Source of the DNA: Qipengyuania proteolytica
GTDB lineage: Bacteria > Pseudomonadota > Alphaproteobacteria > Sphingomonadales > Sphingomonadaceae
Direction: 5' to 3'
NCBI RefSeq assembly: GCF_019711565.1
Contig: NZ_JAIGNN010000002.1
Location: forward strand, 744,001 to 808,000
DNA length: 64,000 nt
Below the pieces are notes generated by a model that saw only the letters and a program-made list of their open reading frames with translations, did not search any database and was not told the origin of the DNA. Shown here piece by piece: positions 47,505 to 54,782 of this stretch. Every line of letters starts with the position of its first letter. Within the stretch, counting starts at the first letter, position 1. The translations under genes were made by a program, and so were the position numbers.

Positions 47505-48337
47505 GCAGCCAGCTCGTGCATGGGGCTCAATGCGGGGTGATCGCGATGTTCGGTCTTGTCCCAGATCACCGGCGCGCCCTTGAGCGTACCGACATAGGCC
47601 TGCAGCGCACGTCGGGCGGCCATGATCGCGATGATGTTGGAGACGAACAGGCGCGGCATCGCACGTAGCCCTTCGCGCCAGCCGAATTCGCGCGCGGTGA
47701 ACAAGCCGCGCATGGCGAACCGCCAGATCAGACCGATGAAGTTGACCGCCAGCAGGACTTCGAAGACCGGCGAATACTGCGGCGGCTGCACCAGGCCCAT
47801 GCTCACGAAGCCCCAGAGGCCCGCACTCATCACGACCAGCGTATAGGCCAGCGTCAGGAGGATCGCCGCCAGCGGGCCACGCCGGTCGCGCAGCTGCATC
47901 CAGATGTCCGCAGCCGAGCCGCGCCAGCCGAGCCGGTCCCACCCCTGCAGCGCGATACCGTGCATCCAGCGCGTCTTCTGGCGCACGGCGGCACCGATCC
48001 GCGAAGGGAAAAACGCGCGCGTCGCCACCAGGCGGCCATCCTGCATGCGGCAGCGCAGGAACCGCCCGCGGCCGCCCAGCTCGGCCACGCGCAGGCCGAG
48101 TTCGTAATCCTCCGTCAGCGACTGGCGCGCGAAAGGTTCCTCACCGAAACGGGCGAGCATGGGCTTCGCAATTGCGCATCCCACCCCTGCCCCCGGGATG
48201 GCCGCCCCGAACGCATCCCTGACTACCAGGCTCTTCCCGTGGGCCTCAACACACCACCCGCTACCATAATTGTCTCGAAACCGCGGAATACTGCGGGTAT
48301 CGCTCAGGAATGGATGGGGAATTGCGAGAGCCGGCAT
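47501..48337 (-). pseudogene. NfrB-like family 2 glycosyltransferase, N-terminal half missing
   Basis: The open frame of 278 residues contains only the C-terminal half of a membrane glycosyltransferase. The acid motif SLTEDYELGLR, the QKTRW motif, ALQGWDRLGW and several C-terminal helices are present. Family resemblance begins at about AHGKSLVVRDAFG (near 48245). The N-terminal nucleotide-binding part with the DxD motif is absent, and the first 30 or so residues look random. The break coincides with the left end of the prophage. It still overlaps the 46377 gene normally, so the loss seems recent. Confidence 0.75.
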
Positions 48338-48363
48338 CGCGGCCCGGCTACGGTCGGCACATC

Positions 48364-48774
48364 ATGTTGAGCGCCCTTCTCCTTTGCGCGGCCTGTGCGC
48401 CGTTGCCTGAGCCCGAGCCGATCACGGCCTCCTGCACCGCCACCGACGGGGACACGATTCGCTGCGGGGACGAGCGCATTCGCCTGCTCGGCATCGATGC
48501 GCCGGAGAAGCTGGGTTCGTGTCGCAAGGGGAGGGTCTGCGCGCCCGGGGATCCGGTCGCCAGCACGCAGTCGCTGCGGGCGGCGATGGAGAAAGGTCCA
48601 TTATGGATCATTCGCATCGGGCGCGATCGGTACGGCCGGACGCTGGCGCTGGTGCGCGCCGGGAAGATCGACCTGTCCTGCCACCAGCTCGCCACCGGCA
48701 ACGCGATCTACAAGCCGAAGTGGGACAACCAGAAGGCGGTCGCGCGGACTTGCCCGGACGTGGTCAGAAGGTGA
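48364..48774 (+). CDS. SNase-like nuclease lipoprotein
   Basis: A 136-residue protein related to thermonuclease. A lipobox-like LCAAC starts the mature protein. The core has TDGDTIRCG, ERIRLLGIDAPE (with the catalytic Arg and Glu region) and GRDRYGRTLALV (second Arg). It would act outside the cytoplasm on DNA or RNA. It is the outermost prophage gene and is on the plus strand, against the late genes, as morons often are. It overlaps the next gene tail to tail by 11 bases. Confidence 0.78.
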   Translation: MLSALLLCAACAPLPEPEPITASCTATDGDTIRCGDERIRLLGIDAPEKLGSCRKGRVCAPGDPVASTQSLRAAMEKGPLWIIRIGRDRYGRTLALVRAGKIDLSCHQLATGNAIYKPKWDNQKAVARTCPDVVRR

Positions 48775-48994
48775 TTTCGCAGGCGCTGATCGTCGCGCCG
48801 CGCTTGCCGCATTCCGCGCACTTCATGCAGGCCTGAACCCGTTCGAGCGGCCACTTCGTGCGCACCGCGCCGAGCTCCACCTGCATTAGCACCGCGTTCG
48901 CCAGCACCACGCGGTTGCAGCCGCGGCATTCGATGCGCAGGTTGTACCCGCGCTTTGCGCAGTCGGAAACGGTATCGAGTCGGAAGCGGCCCAT
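48764..48994 (-). CDS. Zinc-ribbon-like small phage protein
   Basis: A 76-residue protein with two Cys clusters, ECRGCNR in the middle and CMKCAECGKR near the C-terminus, as in small zinc ribbons. The first half has no other feature. It is the only minus-strand gene between two plus-strand genes. ATG 48994 has GGCGG a few bases upstream. It could bind DNA or protein; the function is unknown. Confidence 0.6.
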   Translation of the reverse strand: MGRFRLDTVSDCAKRGYNLRIECRGCNRVVLANAVLMQVELGAVRTKWPLERVQACMKCAECGKRGATISACEITF

Positions 48995-49028
48995 GCCGCC
49001 AGATGGAACATCGGGGGAACAAAGGTCA

Positions 49029-49313
49029 ATGGACGGAGCGCTGCTCAACCTCGCCCAGGCGGCCCAGCGGGTGGCGGATTTCGCGCGCGAGGCGGTCGAG
49101 GGAAGCTTGCCCGATCCGGCAGCGCTGCATCGCGCCATGGCCGATTACGATCGGCGCGCGGCGGGTTATCGCGGGGACATCACGCCCGGCGATTTCGTGC
49201 GGCAGGATGCCGAGCGGTTCGAGGATCCGCAGATGATCGAAGCGATGGAGCGGATCGCCCAGCTGCTCGATCGCGAATTCGCCCCGCCCAAGCGCCGCTT
49301 CGGCGAGGACTGA
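49029..49313 (+). CDS. Small acidic phage protein of unknown function
   Basis: A 94-residue helical, charged protein (LAQAAQRVADFAREAV, then EAMERIAQLLDREF) with no signal or membrane segment. Its stop is directly adjacent to the opposing end of the fibre-adaptor gene at 49314. It is plus-strand like the nuclease gene, so it may belong with the same moron or regulatory unit. No family recognised. Confidence 0.55.
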   Translation: MDGALLNLAQAAQRVADFAREAVEGSLPDPAALHRAMADYDRRAAGYRGDITPGDFVRQDAERFEDPQMIEAMERIAQLLDREFAPPKRRFGED

Positions 49314-49604
49314 TCAGCTGACACCTCGCAGAATTATCATGTCGATGACCACAGTCGGCTCTTGCGAGTTCGCGGTGTCGCAGCCCAACTGGATGTGACC
49401 GATCTTTCCAGGGTTGCCGCCTGAGATGCGGACCGTCTGCACGTTCCCGTTGAGTGAATAGCTCTCGATGACAAGTCCGCTCGCTTGGTCGACCTCGACC
49501 GGCTTGAGGGCGACAACCGAGTCATCGCCGATGTGCTTCGACCAGTCGAAGGTGTAGTCGAGAACCTCGACCGGGTATCTCGGCGGCCAGCTGTAAACGC
49601 TCAT
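49314..49604 (-). CDS. Fibre/tail-adaptor-like protein
   Basis: A 96-residue protein starting SVYSWPPRYPVEVLDYTFDW, like the short phage proteins whose PPK-PDEVLDY..DWS start precedes a small beta-sandwich. These are annotated as fiber-tail adaptors. It is translated with the nine-repeat protein (ATGA overlap at 49601-49604) and is the last gene of the late run. Identification rests on the N-terminus and is tentative. Confidence 0.55.
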   Translation of the reverse strand: MSVYSWPPRYPVEVLDYTFDWSKHIGDDSVVALKPVEVDQASGLVIESYSLNGNVQTVRISGGNPGKIGHIQLGCDTANSQEPTVVIDMIILRGVS

Positions 49605-50956
49605 GGTAAAGTCCTGTCTTGTGCGACGGAAATTATCGCGCGGGATATGAAGACCCCGGAGAGACTTCGGTCTTGCGCCAATGAATCGATGTGACGCTCC
49701 GCCGGGGTCGATCGGGCGAGCGTGAAGAGGAAGGCCTGCAGCGTGTCCGCGCCCGTCTCCTGCACCGCCAGGCTGCCGAGGACGGCCACACTGGCCACCG
49801 CCGCCAGCTGGTCGCCGCCGCCTTCCTGCGCCGCGAGGCTGCCCGCCACCGCGACCGTGCCCGCGAGGCTCGCGCTGTCGCTGCCCTGCTCGACCGCCGC
49901 CAGCACCGCGCCAACCACGACCGAGGCCGTGCCAGCGAAGCTGTCGGCACCGCTTTCCTGCGCGACCAGCGTGCCGAACACGCCCGTCGCGCCCACCGTG
50001 CCGGTGGCCGAGAAGGTGTCCGCTCCGGTTTCCTGCGCGGCGAGCGAGCCTGCCACGCCGACCGCGATGCTGCCCGCGAAGCTGTCCGCCCCGCCCTCCT
50101 GCGCCACCAGCGTGCCGGTGATGCCGGGGAATGCGACAGAGCCGGTCGCGGTGAAGGTGTCGGCACCGGTCTCCTGCGTCGCCAGCGTGCCCGAGACCGT
50201 GACCGCGCCGCTCGCGGATGCCGTGTCGGCCCCGCTTTCCTGCGCGGCGAGATCGCCCGCCACGGCGACGGAGAGCGAAGCGGTGAATGCATCCGCCCCG
50301 CTCTCCTGCGCCGCCAGCGTGCCGGTGACGCCGCCCGCGCCGGCGGGCTCGAAGCTGACCACGGCGATGCCAGTGCTGGCCGTGGTCGAATAGACAGCCT
50401 GCACCGTCGCATCGGTGGCGGTCGAGGGGCTGTCGTTCGCAGCGGTTGAGCCCGTGCGCCCGCCCATGTCGAGCGCGCTGATGCCGGTGACCCCGGTCCA
50501 TGTCGGCGCGGCCCCGGCGTTCGACCGGTTGAAGCTGCCGACGATCACATGGCCGCCGCTCTCGGTATCGACCGCGACCGAGATCGTGCTGTTGTTCGTC
50601 TGGTTCGCCGCCGCGCTGTCGAGCGCGGTGGCATTCATGCCGGTCAGCCTGTGCGCCTCGACCTGCACGAAGGTCGGGTTGCTGTCGAAGGTGGCGACGA
50701 TGTCAGCCACCGTACCGGTCGGCACGCTTGCCCATGCCACCACGGCGCTCGAAAGCGGACCGTTGGTGGCAGGCTTGACCAGGTTGGCGGTGATCCCGCC
50801 GATCGTGACGGCGCTGCAGACCCCGCGTTCGTGCGGGATGATCGCCGCGACGATCCGATCCGCCGCGGCCGCACCGATGGCGACAGAGGCGAAAGTGCGG
50901 GTCGTGGTGCCCGTGCTCGCGACCGTGCCGAGCGCGGACGTGACGGAGCGCGCCAT
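49601..50956 (-). CDS. Phage surface or fibre protein with nine ~22-residue repeats
   Basis: A 451-residue protein. Residues 1-205 form a beta-rich globular domain. From about 211 to 425 come nine degenerate copies of a unit like GTLAAQESGADTFTATGSVAV, each about 22 residues. The last 30 residues leave the pattern. The TLA-QE-GAD-F core with alternating small residues suits a stacked beta structure or Ig-like minimal strands in a fibre or decoration. No signal or membrane segment. It sits between the CBM-like and the adaptor-like gene. Confidence 0.75.
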   Translation of the reverse strand: MARSVTSALGTVASTGTTTRTFASVAIGAAAADRIVAAIIPHERGVCSAVTIGGITANLVKPATNGPLSSAVVAWASVPTGTVADIVATFDSNPTFVQVEAHRLTGMNATALDSAAANQTNNSTISVAVDTESGGHVIVGSFNRSNAGAAPTWTGVTGISALDMGGRTGSTAANDSPSTATDATVQAVYSTTASTGIAVVSFEPAGAGGVTGTLAAQESGADAFTASLSVAVAGDLAAQESGADTASASGAVTVSGTLATQETGADTFTATGSVAFPGITGTLVAQEGGADSFAGSIAVGVAGSLAAQETGADTFSATGTVGATGVFGTLVAQESGADSFAGTASVVVGAVLAAVEQGSDSASLAGTVAVAGSLAAQEGGGDQLAAVASVAVLGSLAVQETGADTLQAFLFTLARSTPAERHIDSLAQDRSLSGVFISRAIISVAQDRTLP

Positions 50957-50968
50957 CGTCGGCGGGTC

Positions 50969-51508
50969 TTAGGCGTGCTTGATCGTCGTGGTCGAGAGCG
51001 TGACGTTCTGGCCGGACGCGATCGAGACGTTGTCGAGGCCGAGGTCCGGCTTGGCCGACACGTAATCCCAGCTCACCGTTCCATCGGTGATGCCGGTGCC
51101 CGTGCCTGTCGGGCCGCCCGAACCGGCCGAGGTGCCTCCGCTGGCGCAGACGTAGAGGTTACCGCCATTGTTGACATACTGGCCGGCGGTGTAGGCGGTG
51201 CTCGCGGCCCAAGCGGTCGATGCCTGCCCTGCCGTCAGGCCGGTCATGTGCGCATCGCCGCCGCTGGTCTTGATCTGCGCCTTTGCCGCATCGGTCCCGG
51301 CTCCGGCCCCCGCCTCGCCCGTCACCGTGCTGCTATCGAGGCCGAGTGTCCAGGTATCGCCCGACACCGAACCGCCATTCGCCACCAAGCCGAAGATCGC
51401 CAGCACGGTATCGTTGGCAGCAAGGATTTCCAGTGTGCCGTCGGCGAAGTAATCGCGCTTGGCGGTCTGCACGACTGTCTTCACAGCCACATCATAATCG
51501 ACGCTCAT
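50969..51508 (-). CDS. Phage protein with carbohydrate-binding-like C-terminal module
   Basis: A 179-residue protein. The N-terminal half (YDVAVKTVVQTAKRDYFADG) is typical of short phage structural or tail proteins. The C-terminal segment AWAASTAYTAGQYVNNGG followed by NLYVCASGGTSAGSGG and TVSWDYV is a CBM5/12-like module often found on fibres. It lies next to the repeat protein in the late operon. Probably a virion surface component. Confidence 0.65.
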   Translation of the reverse strand: MSVDYDVAVKTVVQTAKRDYFADGTLEILAANDTVLAIFGLVANGGSVSGDTWTLGLDSSTVTGEAGAGAGTDAAKAQIKTSGGDAHMTGLTAGQASTAWAASTAYTAGQYVNNGGNLYVCASGGTSAGSGGPTGTGTGITDGTVSWDYVSAKPDLGLDNVSIASGQNVTLSTTTIKHA

Positions 51509-51684
51509 TCGTCCGTCCTTCCTTCAATCGCACTTTCCTACAGGCCCGCCACCGTGGCAGGCCGATTCGCATGAGAACCGCAGACGACATCGCCGCCGCC
51601 ATCCGCCGCACCGCCACGCGGGCCGCGGATCCCGTTCATTCCAAGAAGCTGCACCGCCTCGCCGACGAGGCAGGCGCGATCCGC

Positions 51685-51969
51685 TCAGTCCGGCCGAGAA
51701 CCGTCCACCGCGCCTGACGGGCAAGCCGCGCGATAGCGGGCGTTGTGCTCCAGCACCGCGTCCACCGTCGGGTCGCTGTCGAAGGTGTTGCCCGGATCGT
51801 CCGCGCCTTCGGTCGGCGCCACCGCCACCGGCAGCGCGCGGTCGACCTGGCACAGGCTAGTTGCGGCGGTAACGCTCGCAGTTGCCGGCCGTGGCGTCTG
51901 TCGCGCTCCGCACGCACTCGTCATAACGAGAGTTGCCGCGATCATCGCGCACCTGGTTACCTGCTTCAT
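51685..51969 (-). CDS. Outer-membrane spanin candidate (Rz1-like lipoprotein)
   Basis: A 94-residue lipoprotein with signal and lipobox VMTSAC (Cys20), then a Pro/Ala/Thr-rich extended region, as expected for an o-spanin that joins the outer membrane. The first 113 bases lie inside the end of the i-spanin candidate in another frame, the classical Rz/Rz1 layout. Together the two would fuse inner and outer membranes at the end of lysis. The Pro content is modest, so confidence is moderate. Confidence 0.65.
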   Translation of the reverse strand: MKQVTRCAMIAATLVMTSACGARQTPRPATASVTAATSLCQVDRALPVAVAPTEGADDPGNTFDSDPTVDAVLEHNARYRAACPSGAVDGSRPD

Positions 51970-52189
51970 TTGCCGCTCCTACCTGCTGCAGCGTGGTTTC
52001 GTGCCCCTCGACCACCGCTTCTGCCTTCCCGGCGTCCTTGGCGGTGTCGAGCGTGTCTTCGAAGGCGTTGTCCGCGATGCGGATGGCGACGAAGGCCAGA
52101 CCCGCGATCACGGCGGCGATCATCAGCCACGCCTTTACCTTCAGCGGCCCCAGCGATGCGCCGAGCGCCTGTCCGATCAGTTCCTTCAT
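51857..52189 (-). CDS. Inner-membrane spanin candidate (Rz-like)
   Basis: A 110-residue protein with an N-terminal membrane helix (VKAWLMIAAVIAGLAFVAI) followed by a periplasmic helical stretch (DTLDTAKDAGKAEAVVEGHE). The ending is charged, with Cys and Arg. This is the shape of an i-spanin. Its end overlaps the lipoprotein gene by 113 bases in a different frame. The start overlaps the stop of the 47-residue membrane protein (ATGA). Confidence 0.68.
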   Translation of the reverse strand: MKELIGQALGASLGPLKVKAWLMIAAVIAGLAFVAIRIADNAFEDTLDTAKDAGKAEAVVEGHETTLQQVGAANEAGNQVRDDRGNSRYDECVRSATDATAGNCERYRRN

Positions 52190-52329
52190 TGCATGCCTCC
52201 GATGATGACGAGCGTCGCGATCGCCCCGATCAGGGCGATGATCAGCGTCAGGTTGTCGACGAACTTGTCCCACGCCCATGCGCGGACGCCGCGCCAGAAG
52301 GCGCGCGAGGGATCGCCGGGAATGCACAT
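52186..52329 (-). CDS. 47-residue membrane protein in lysis cassette
   Basis: A short protein with an amphipathic start (SRAFWRGVRAWAWDKFVDN) and one membrane helix (LTLIIALIGAIATLVIIGG). It ends with TGA overlapping the i-spanin ATG, which supports its translation. It might be a small holin or antiholin-like regulator; function unproven. Confidence 0.6.
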   Translation of the reverse strand: MCIPGDPSRAFWRGVRAWAWDKFVDNLTLIIALIGAIATLVIIGGMQ

Positions 52330-52331
52330 GG

Positions 52332-52628
52332 TCAGTCTCCCGGGTCGTCCACAGGCCGCGCGGGCGGGTTGTGCTTGGCCGTTGAGTGGATGCCGATCGC
52401 CTTCTCGACGGTGCGGCCCGCCGTGTATCCGAGCAGCGCGAGGGTCGCGAGGTTGTAGTAATCGCCGGGGATCGCGCGGAAGAAGCCGGCCAGCCCCTTG
52501 GTGAAGGAAACGCCCGCACCGGGATGGAACACCTCGAGCGTGCCCGAGATCACCGCACCCAGCAGCAGGCCGATGACCAGCGCCGCCACTGTGAGCGGGC
52601 GAATGCCCTCGCGCAGCCCCTCGATCAC
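52332..52628 (-). CDS. Holin candidate
   Basis: A 98-residue protein with two predicted helices, TVAALVIGLLLGAVISG near 12-29 and NLATLALLGYTAGRTVEK near 59-76. The end of the second helix (LLGYTAGRTVEK) resembles the C-terminal part of holins of the three-helix class. It lies directly after the lysozyme gene, overlapping by 4 bases. It would form the membrane lesion for endolysin release. Confidence 0.62.
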   Translation of the reverse strand: MIEGLREGIRPLTVAALVIGLLLGAVISGTLEVFHPGAGVSFTKGLAGFFRAIPGDYYNLATLALLGYTAGRTVEKAIGIHSTAKHNPPARPVDDPGD

Positions 52629-53236
52629 GATCCGCTCCGGTACAGCTCGGCCTCTTCGCGGCGGCGACGGACGAGGCCTTTCAGCACGCGCCCGCCCGCG
52701 CGGTTCCAGCGGGCGAATTCCTCGGCCGCCCCGACGAAGTCACCGGCCTTGTGCTTCTTCGTCAGCGTCGCCCGCGCGATCGCGCCGGTGTTGTAATGGA
52801 AGCTGACCAGCGCATCGAATTGCGCCTGGCTGGTTCCCGCGAGCGAGGAGCCGAGCGCCTTGCGCACGTCCTCGGCATGGCGGGCGATGTCTTCCTCGAG
52901 CCGCTCGTCGCAGCGGGCCTGCGTCCAGATCGTGCCCGGGCCGATGTCCGGACCGGTCGCGCCCCACCCGATCGTCCAGGGCGCGCCGCCCGTGCCGGGA
53001 TCGGGGTAGGCCTCCACCATACCGTCGGGACGCAGGCGGGCACAGCCTTCGAACCGCTTGATCAGCTGCACGCCGGCCATGCCGGTGCGCATCGGTGTGA
53101 AGGGCGATTCCGGCGCGCTCGGTGCAACCGGGACGCGCGCGCTGTCGAGCACGTCGTCGAACGCCTCGACCTCTGCCGGAGTGAACCCACGCCCGAGCAG
53201 GCGCCGAACATGATCGAATATTGCCTTGCGATTCAT
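52625..53236 (-). CDS. Phage endolysin, GH24 lysozyme
   Basis: A 203-residue muramidase with an N-terminal extension of about 55 residues and a GH24 lysozyme domain. The catalytic E-D-T set is seen as Glu63 (LIKRFEGC), Asp79 (AYPDP) and Thr88 (PWTIGWG). FDALVSFHYNTGA is the family's second signature. No signal-arrest helix is visible, so export should rely on the holin. It overlaps both neighbours by 4 bases. Confidence 0.9.
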   Translation of the reverse strand: MNRKAIFDHVRRLLGRGFTPAEVEAFDDVLDSARVPVAPSAPESPFTPMRTGMAGVQLIKRFEGCARLRPDGMVEAYPDPGTGGAPWTIGWGATGPDIGPGTIWTQARCDERLEEDIARHAEDVRKALGSSLAGTSQAQFDALVSFHYNTGAIARATLTKKHKAGDFVGAAEEFARWNRAGGRVLKGLVRRRREEAELYRSGS

Positions 53237-53613
53237 ACATACCACCACATCACGAAGGCCGCCCATGCGAGCAGGCAGAAGAAGTACGAAAAGACGAACA
53301 GCTTCGACCAATCGCGCCCTTCGCCGAGGGCCGCGAGCCAGACGAAGCCCGTCTTGGCGAGGAAGATCAGGCCCGTGCCGAACCAGTAGACCGGGCTCAC
53401 CGTGGCGAAGGTCGCGCCGTCGAACAGCATCTGCTGGATCCTGCCCCCGAAGGTCAGCATGAAGCCGAGCGAATGCAGGTCCATGCACACCGCCATCACG
53501 AAGCCGGCGTTGAACAGGGATCGCTCGCCGCCCTGCTCGAACGCCTGCGCCAGCCACCCGGCGAAGATGAAAGCGCAGCCGATCAGAAGCCACCCGAACG
53601 CGAGCAGGATCAT
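53233..53613 (-). CDS. Four-helix phage membrane protein
   Basis: A 126-residue hydrophobic protein with about four membrane helices, first LLAFGWLLIGCAFIFAGWLA and last VFSYFFCLLAWAAFVMWW, and short loops. It overlaps the lysozyme start and the small gene upstream by 4 bases each. It could be the holin instead of the 98-residue protein, or a superinfection-exclusion factor. No family recognised. Confidence 0.6.
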   Translation of the reverse strand: MILLAFGWLLIGCAFIFAGWLAQAFEQGGERSLFNAGFVMAVCMDLHSLGFMLTFGGRIQQMLFDGATFATVSPVYWFGTGLIFLAKTGFVWLAALGEGRDWSKLFVFSYFFCLLAWAAFVMWWYV

Positions 53614-53789
53614 TCGCCTTTGCCTTTCGTCAAGGCGGAGATGGCGCGACCCGTCCCCGTGATTTCCAGCGCCTCGGCCTTCGTCTTCGCTGCGAGGTCT
53701 GCAAACCTGCGCACCTCGGTGTCGATGCCGTTGCGGAAGACGGGGCGGTACTTGGCCTTGAAGGCCGCGGTGAGATCGCGCAGGTTCAT
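53610..53789 (-). CDS. 59-residue phage protein
   Basis: A small basic, helical protein (LRDLTAAFKAKYRPVFRN; ADLAAKTKAEALEITG) without membrane segment. It is held by ATGA overlaps with both neighbours, which supports it as a real gene. No function recognised. Confidence 0.55.
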   Translation of the reverse strand: MNLRDLTAAFKAKYRPVFRNGIDTEVRRFADLAAKTKAEALEITGTGRAISALTKGKGE

Positions 53790-54181
53790 TCCAGCCTCGC
53801 TATGTCGGCTTCGATCCTGGCCACCGTCGCCACCAGCCCCCTGATTGCGTTCGAATTCTCCCGTGCGTCCGTCGCGCCGGATTGCGCGAGGCTGTTGAGC
53901 GTTGCGATCGTCTCGCGCAGCGTCACCATCACCTCGACCACCTTCGCGAGCTTCCCGAAGGCCCACATCAGCGCGCCCACCAGCAGCACGATCAGGAACA
54001 GCATGACGAACATCAGCGCCCGCCAGTCGTCGAGCTCGGCCATCACCCGGCCAGCCTCGTTCACGTCCAGTGCGGGTCCGCTCGTCGCAGAGGAAAGCAT
54101 GAACCAGCCCGGGATAAGCAGAGCGAACTTGGCCCACGTCACACCCGCCCCCACAACCGGAGAAACAGGCGGGAGAGCCAT
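53786..54181 (-). CDS. Membrane protein with C-terminal coiled coil
   Basis: A 131-residue protein with one or two membrane helices (a weak one near the N-terminus and ALMFVMLFLIVLLVGALMWA in the centre), then a helical tail likely to be a coiled coil (TLRETIATLNSLAQSG). ATG 54181 lies 43 bases inside the upstream gene; an ATG at 54100 would avoid the overlap but loses the first helix. The i-spanin-like shape makes a lysis or exclusion role possible. Confidence 0.58.
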   Translation of the reverse strand: MALPPVSPVVGAGVTWAKFALLIPGWFMLSSATSGPALDVNEAGRVMAELDDWRALMFVMLFLIVLLVGALMWAFGKLAKVVEVMVTLRETIATLNSLAQSGATDARENSNAIRGLVATVARIEADIARLE

Positions 54182-54666
54182 TCACGGCGGCGCACAAAGG
54201 CGTCGGTCTTCTCGACGCTCCACCCGCGAAACGGCGGGCTATATCGCGTCATGCGACGTAGCTCCTTGTCGCGGTAGTCGGGCAGCCCCTCGCGCTCTGC
54301 GACCAGTATCTCAGCCCCGTGGCCGACCGCATCGAAATGCGCGGAGAGAATGCGCGTCCACAGGCAACCGACCAGCGCCGCCATGAAGGTCAGCGCCTCA
54401 CCAATCTCGGCAATCTCGCGCAGGCCGGCAAGCCAGCAGACGGCGCCGAACAGGATCGCGCCAAGCCAGCGGTGCGACCAGTCGATGCGCTCCTGCGCGC
54501 TGCGACCGGCGGGCGATTGGCGCTGCTGCTCGGTCACCTCGTCTTCGGGCAGGCGAACCCAGAACGGATTGTTGTTCGCAACCCGCCCGCCGCGCCGCAC
54601 CCACGGCCCGATGCCGAGCGCGGGCAGGACCAGCGTCACGATGACGAGGGCGGCGAGGGCGATCAT
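54139..54666 (-). CDS. Phage membrane protein
   Basis: A 175-residue protein with two or three membrane helices, the first at the N-terminus (IALAALVIVTLVLPALG) and the next in the centre (WLGAILFGAVCWLAGL). The C-terminal part is basic (YRDKELRRMTRYSPPF) and cytoplasmic. Its start overlaps the 39-residue gene (ATGA). No family recognised. Confidence 0.55.
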   Translation of the reverse strand: MIALAALVIVTLVLPALGIGPWVRRGGRVANNNPFWVRLPEDEVTEQQRQSPAGRSAQERIDWSHRWLGAILFGAVCWLAGLREIAEIGEALTFMAALVGCLWTRILSAHFDAVGHGAEILVAEREGLPDYRDKELRRMTRYSPPFRGWSVEKTDAFVRRREWLSRLFLRLWGRV

Positions 54667-54782
54667 ACGAACAGCCCCCGCACCCAGCGACGAGTCTCGA
54701 CTATCGCGCCACCAACGATACCCACGAACAGCAGGAAAAAGAGTAGCGGGAACGCCACTAGGCCAATGTTCAGAGCCTTCAT
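54663..54782 (-). CDS. 39-residue single-helix membrane protein
   Basis: A short peptide, nearly all one membrane helix (VAFPLLFFLLFVGIVGG), with a basic Arg/Trp tail. It lies between the fibre gene and the 175-residue membrane protein with ATGA overlaps on both sides, so it is likely translated. Its size and place suit a phage small membrane regulator. Function unknown. Confidence 0.55.
   Translation of the reverse strand: MKALNIGLVAFPLLFFLLFVGIVGGAIVETRRWVRGLFV

Noticed and set aside
48245..48363. tRNA gene or attachment direct repeat at the prophage border
   Set aside because: I found neither a cloverleaf nor a repeat; the other end is not in the window.
49700..50350. Regularly spaced repeats resembling a CRISPR array
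   Set aside because: Repeats are degenerate, in frame and encode a 22-residue protein unit. No constant direct repeat with unique spacers is present.
51571..51717. 48-codon plus-strand frame in the gap between phage genes
   Set aside because: Against the direction of the late operon, overlaps the lipoprotein gene, and no supporting signal.
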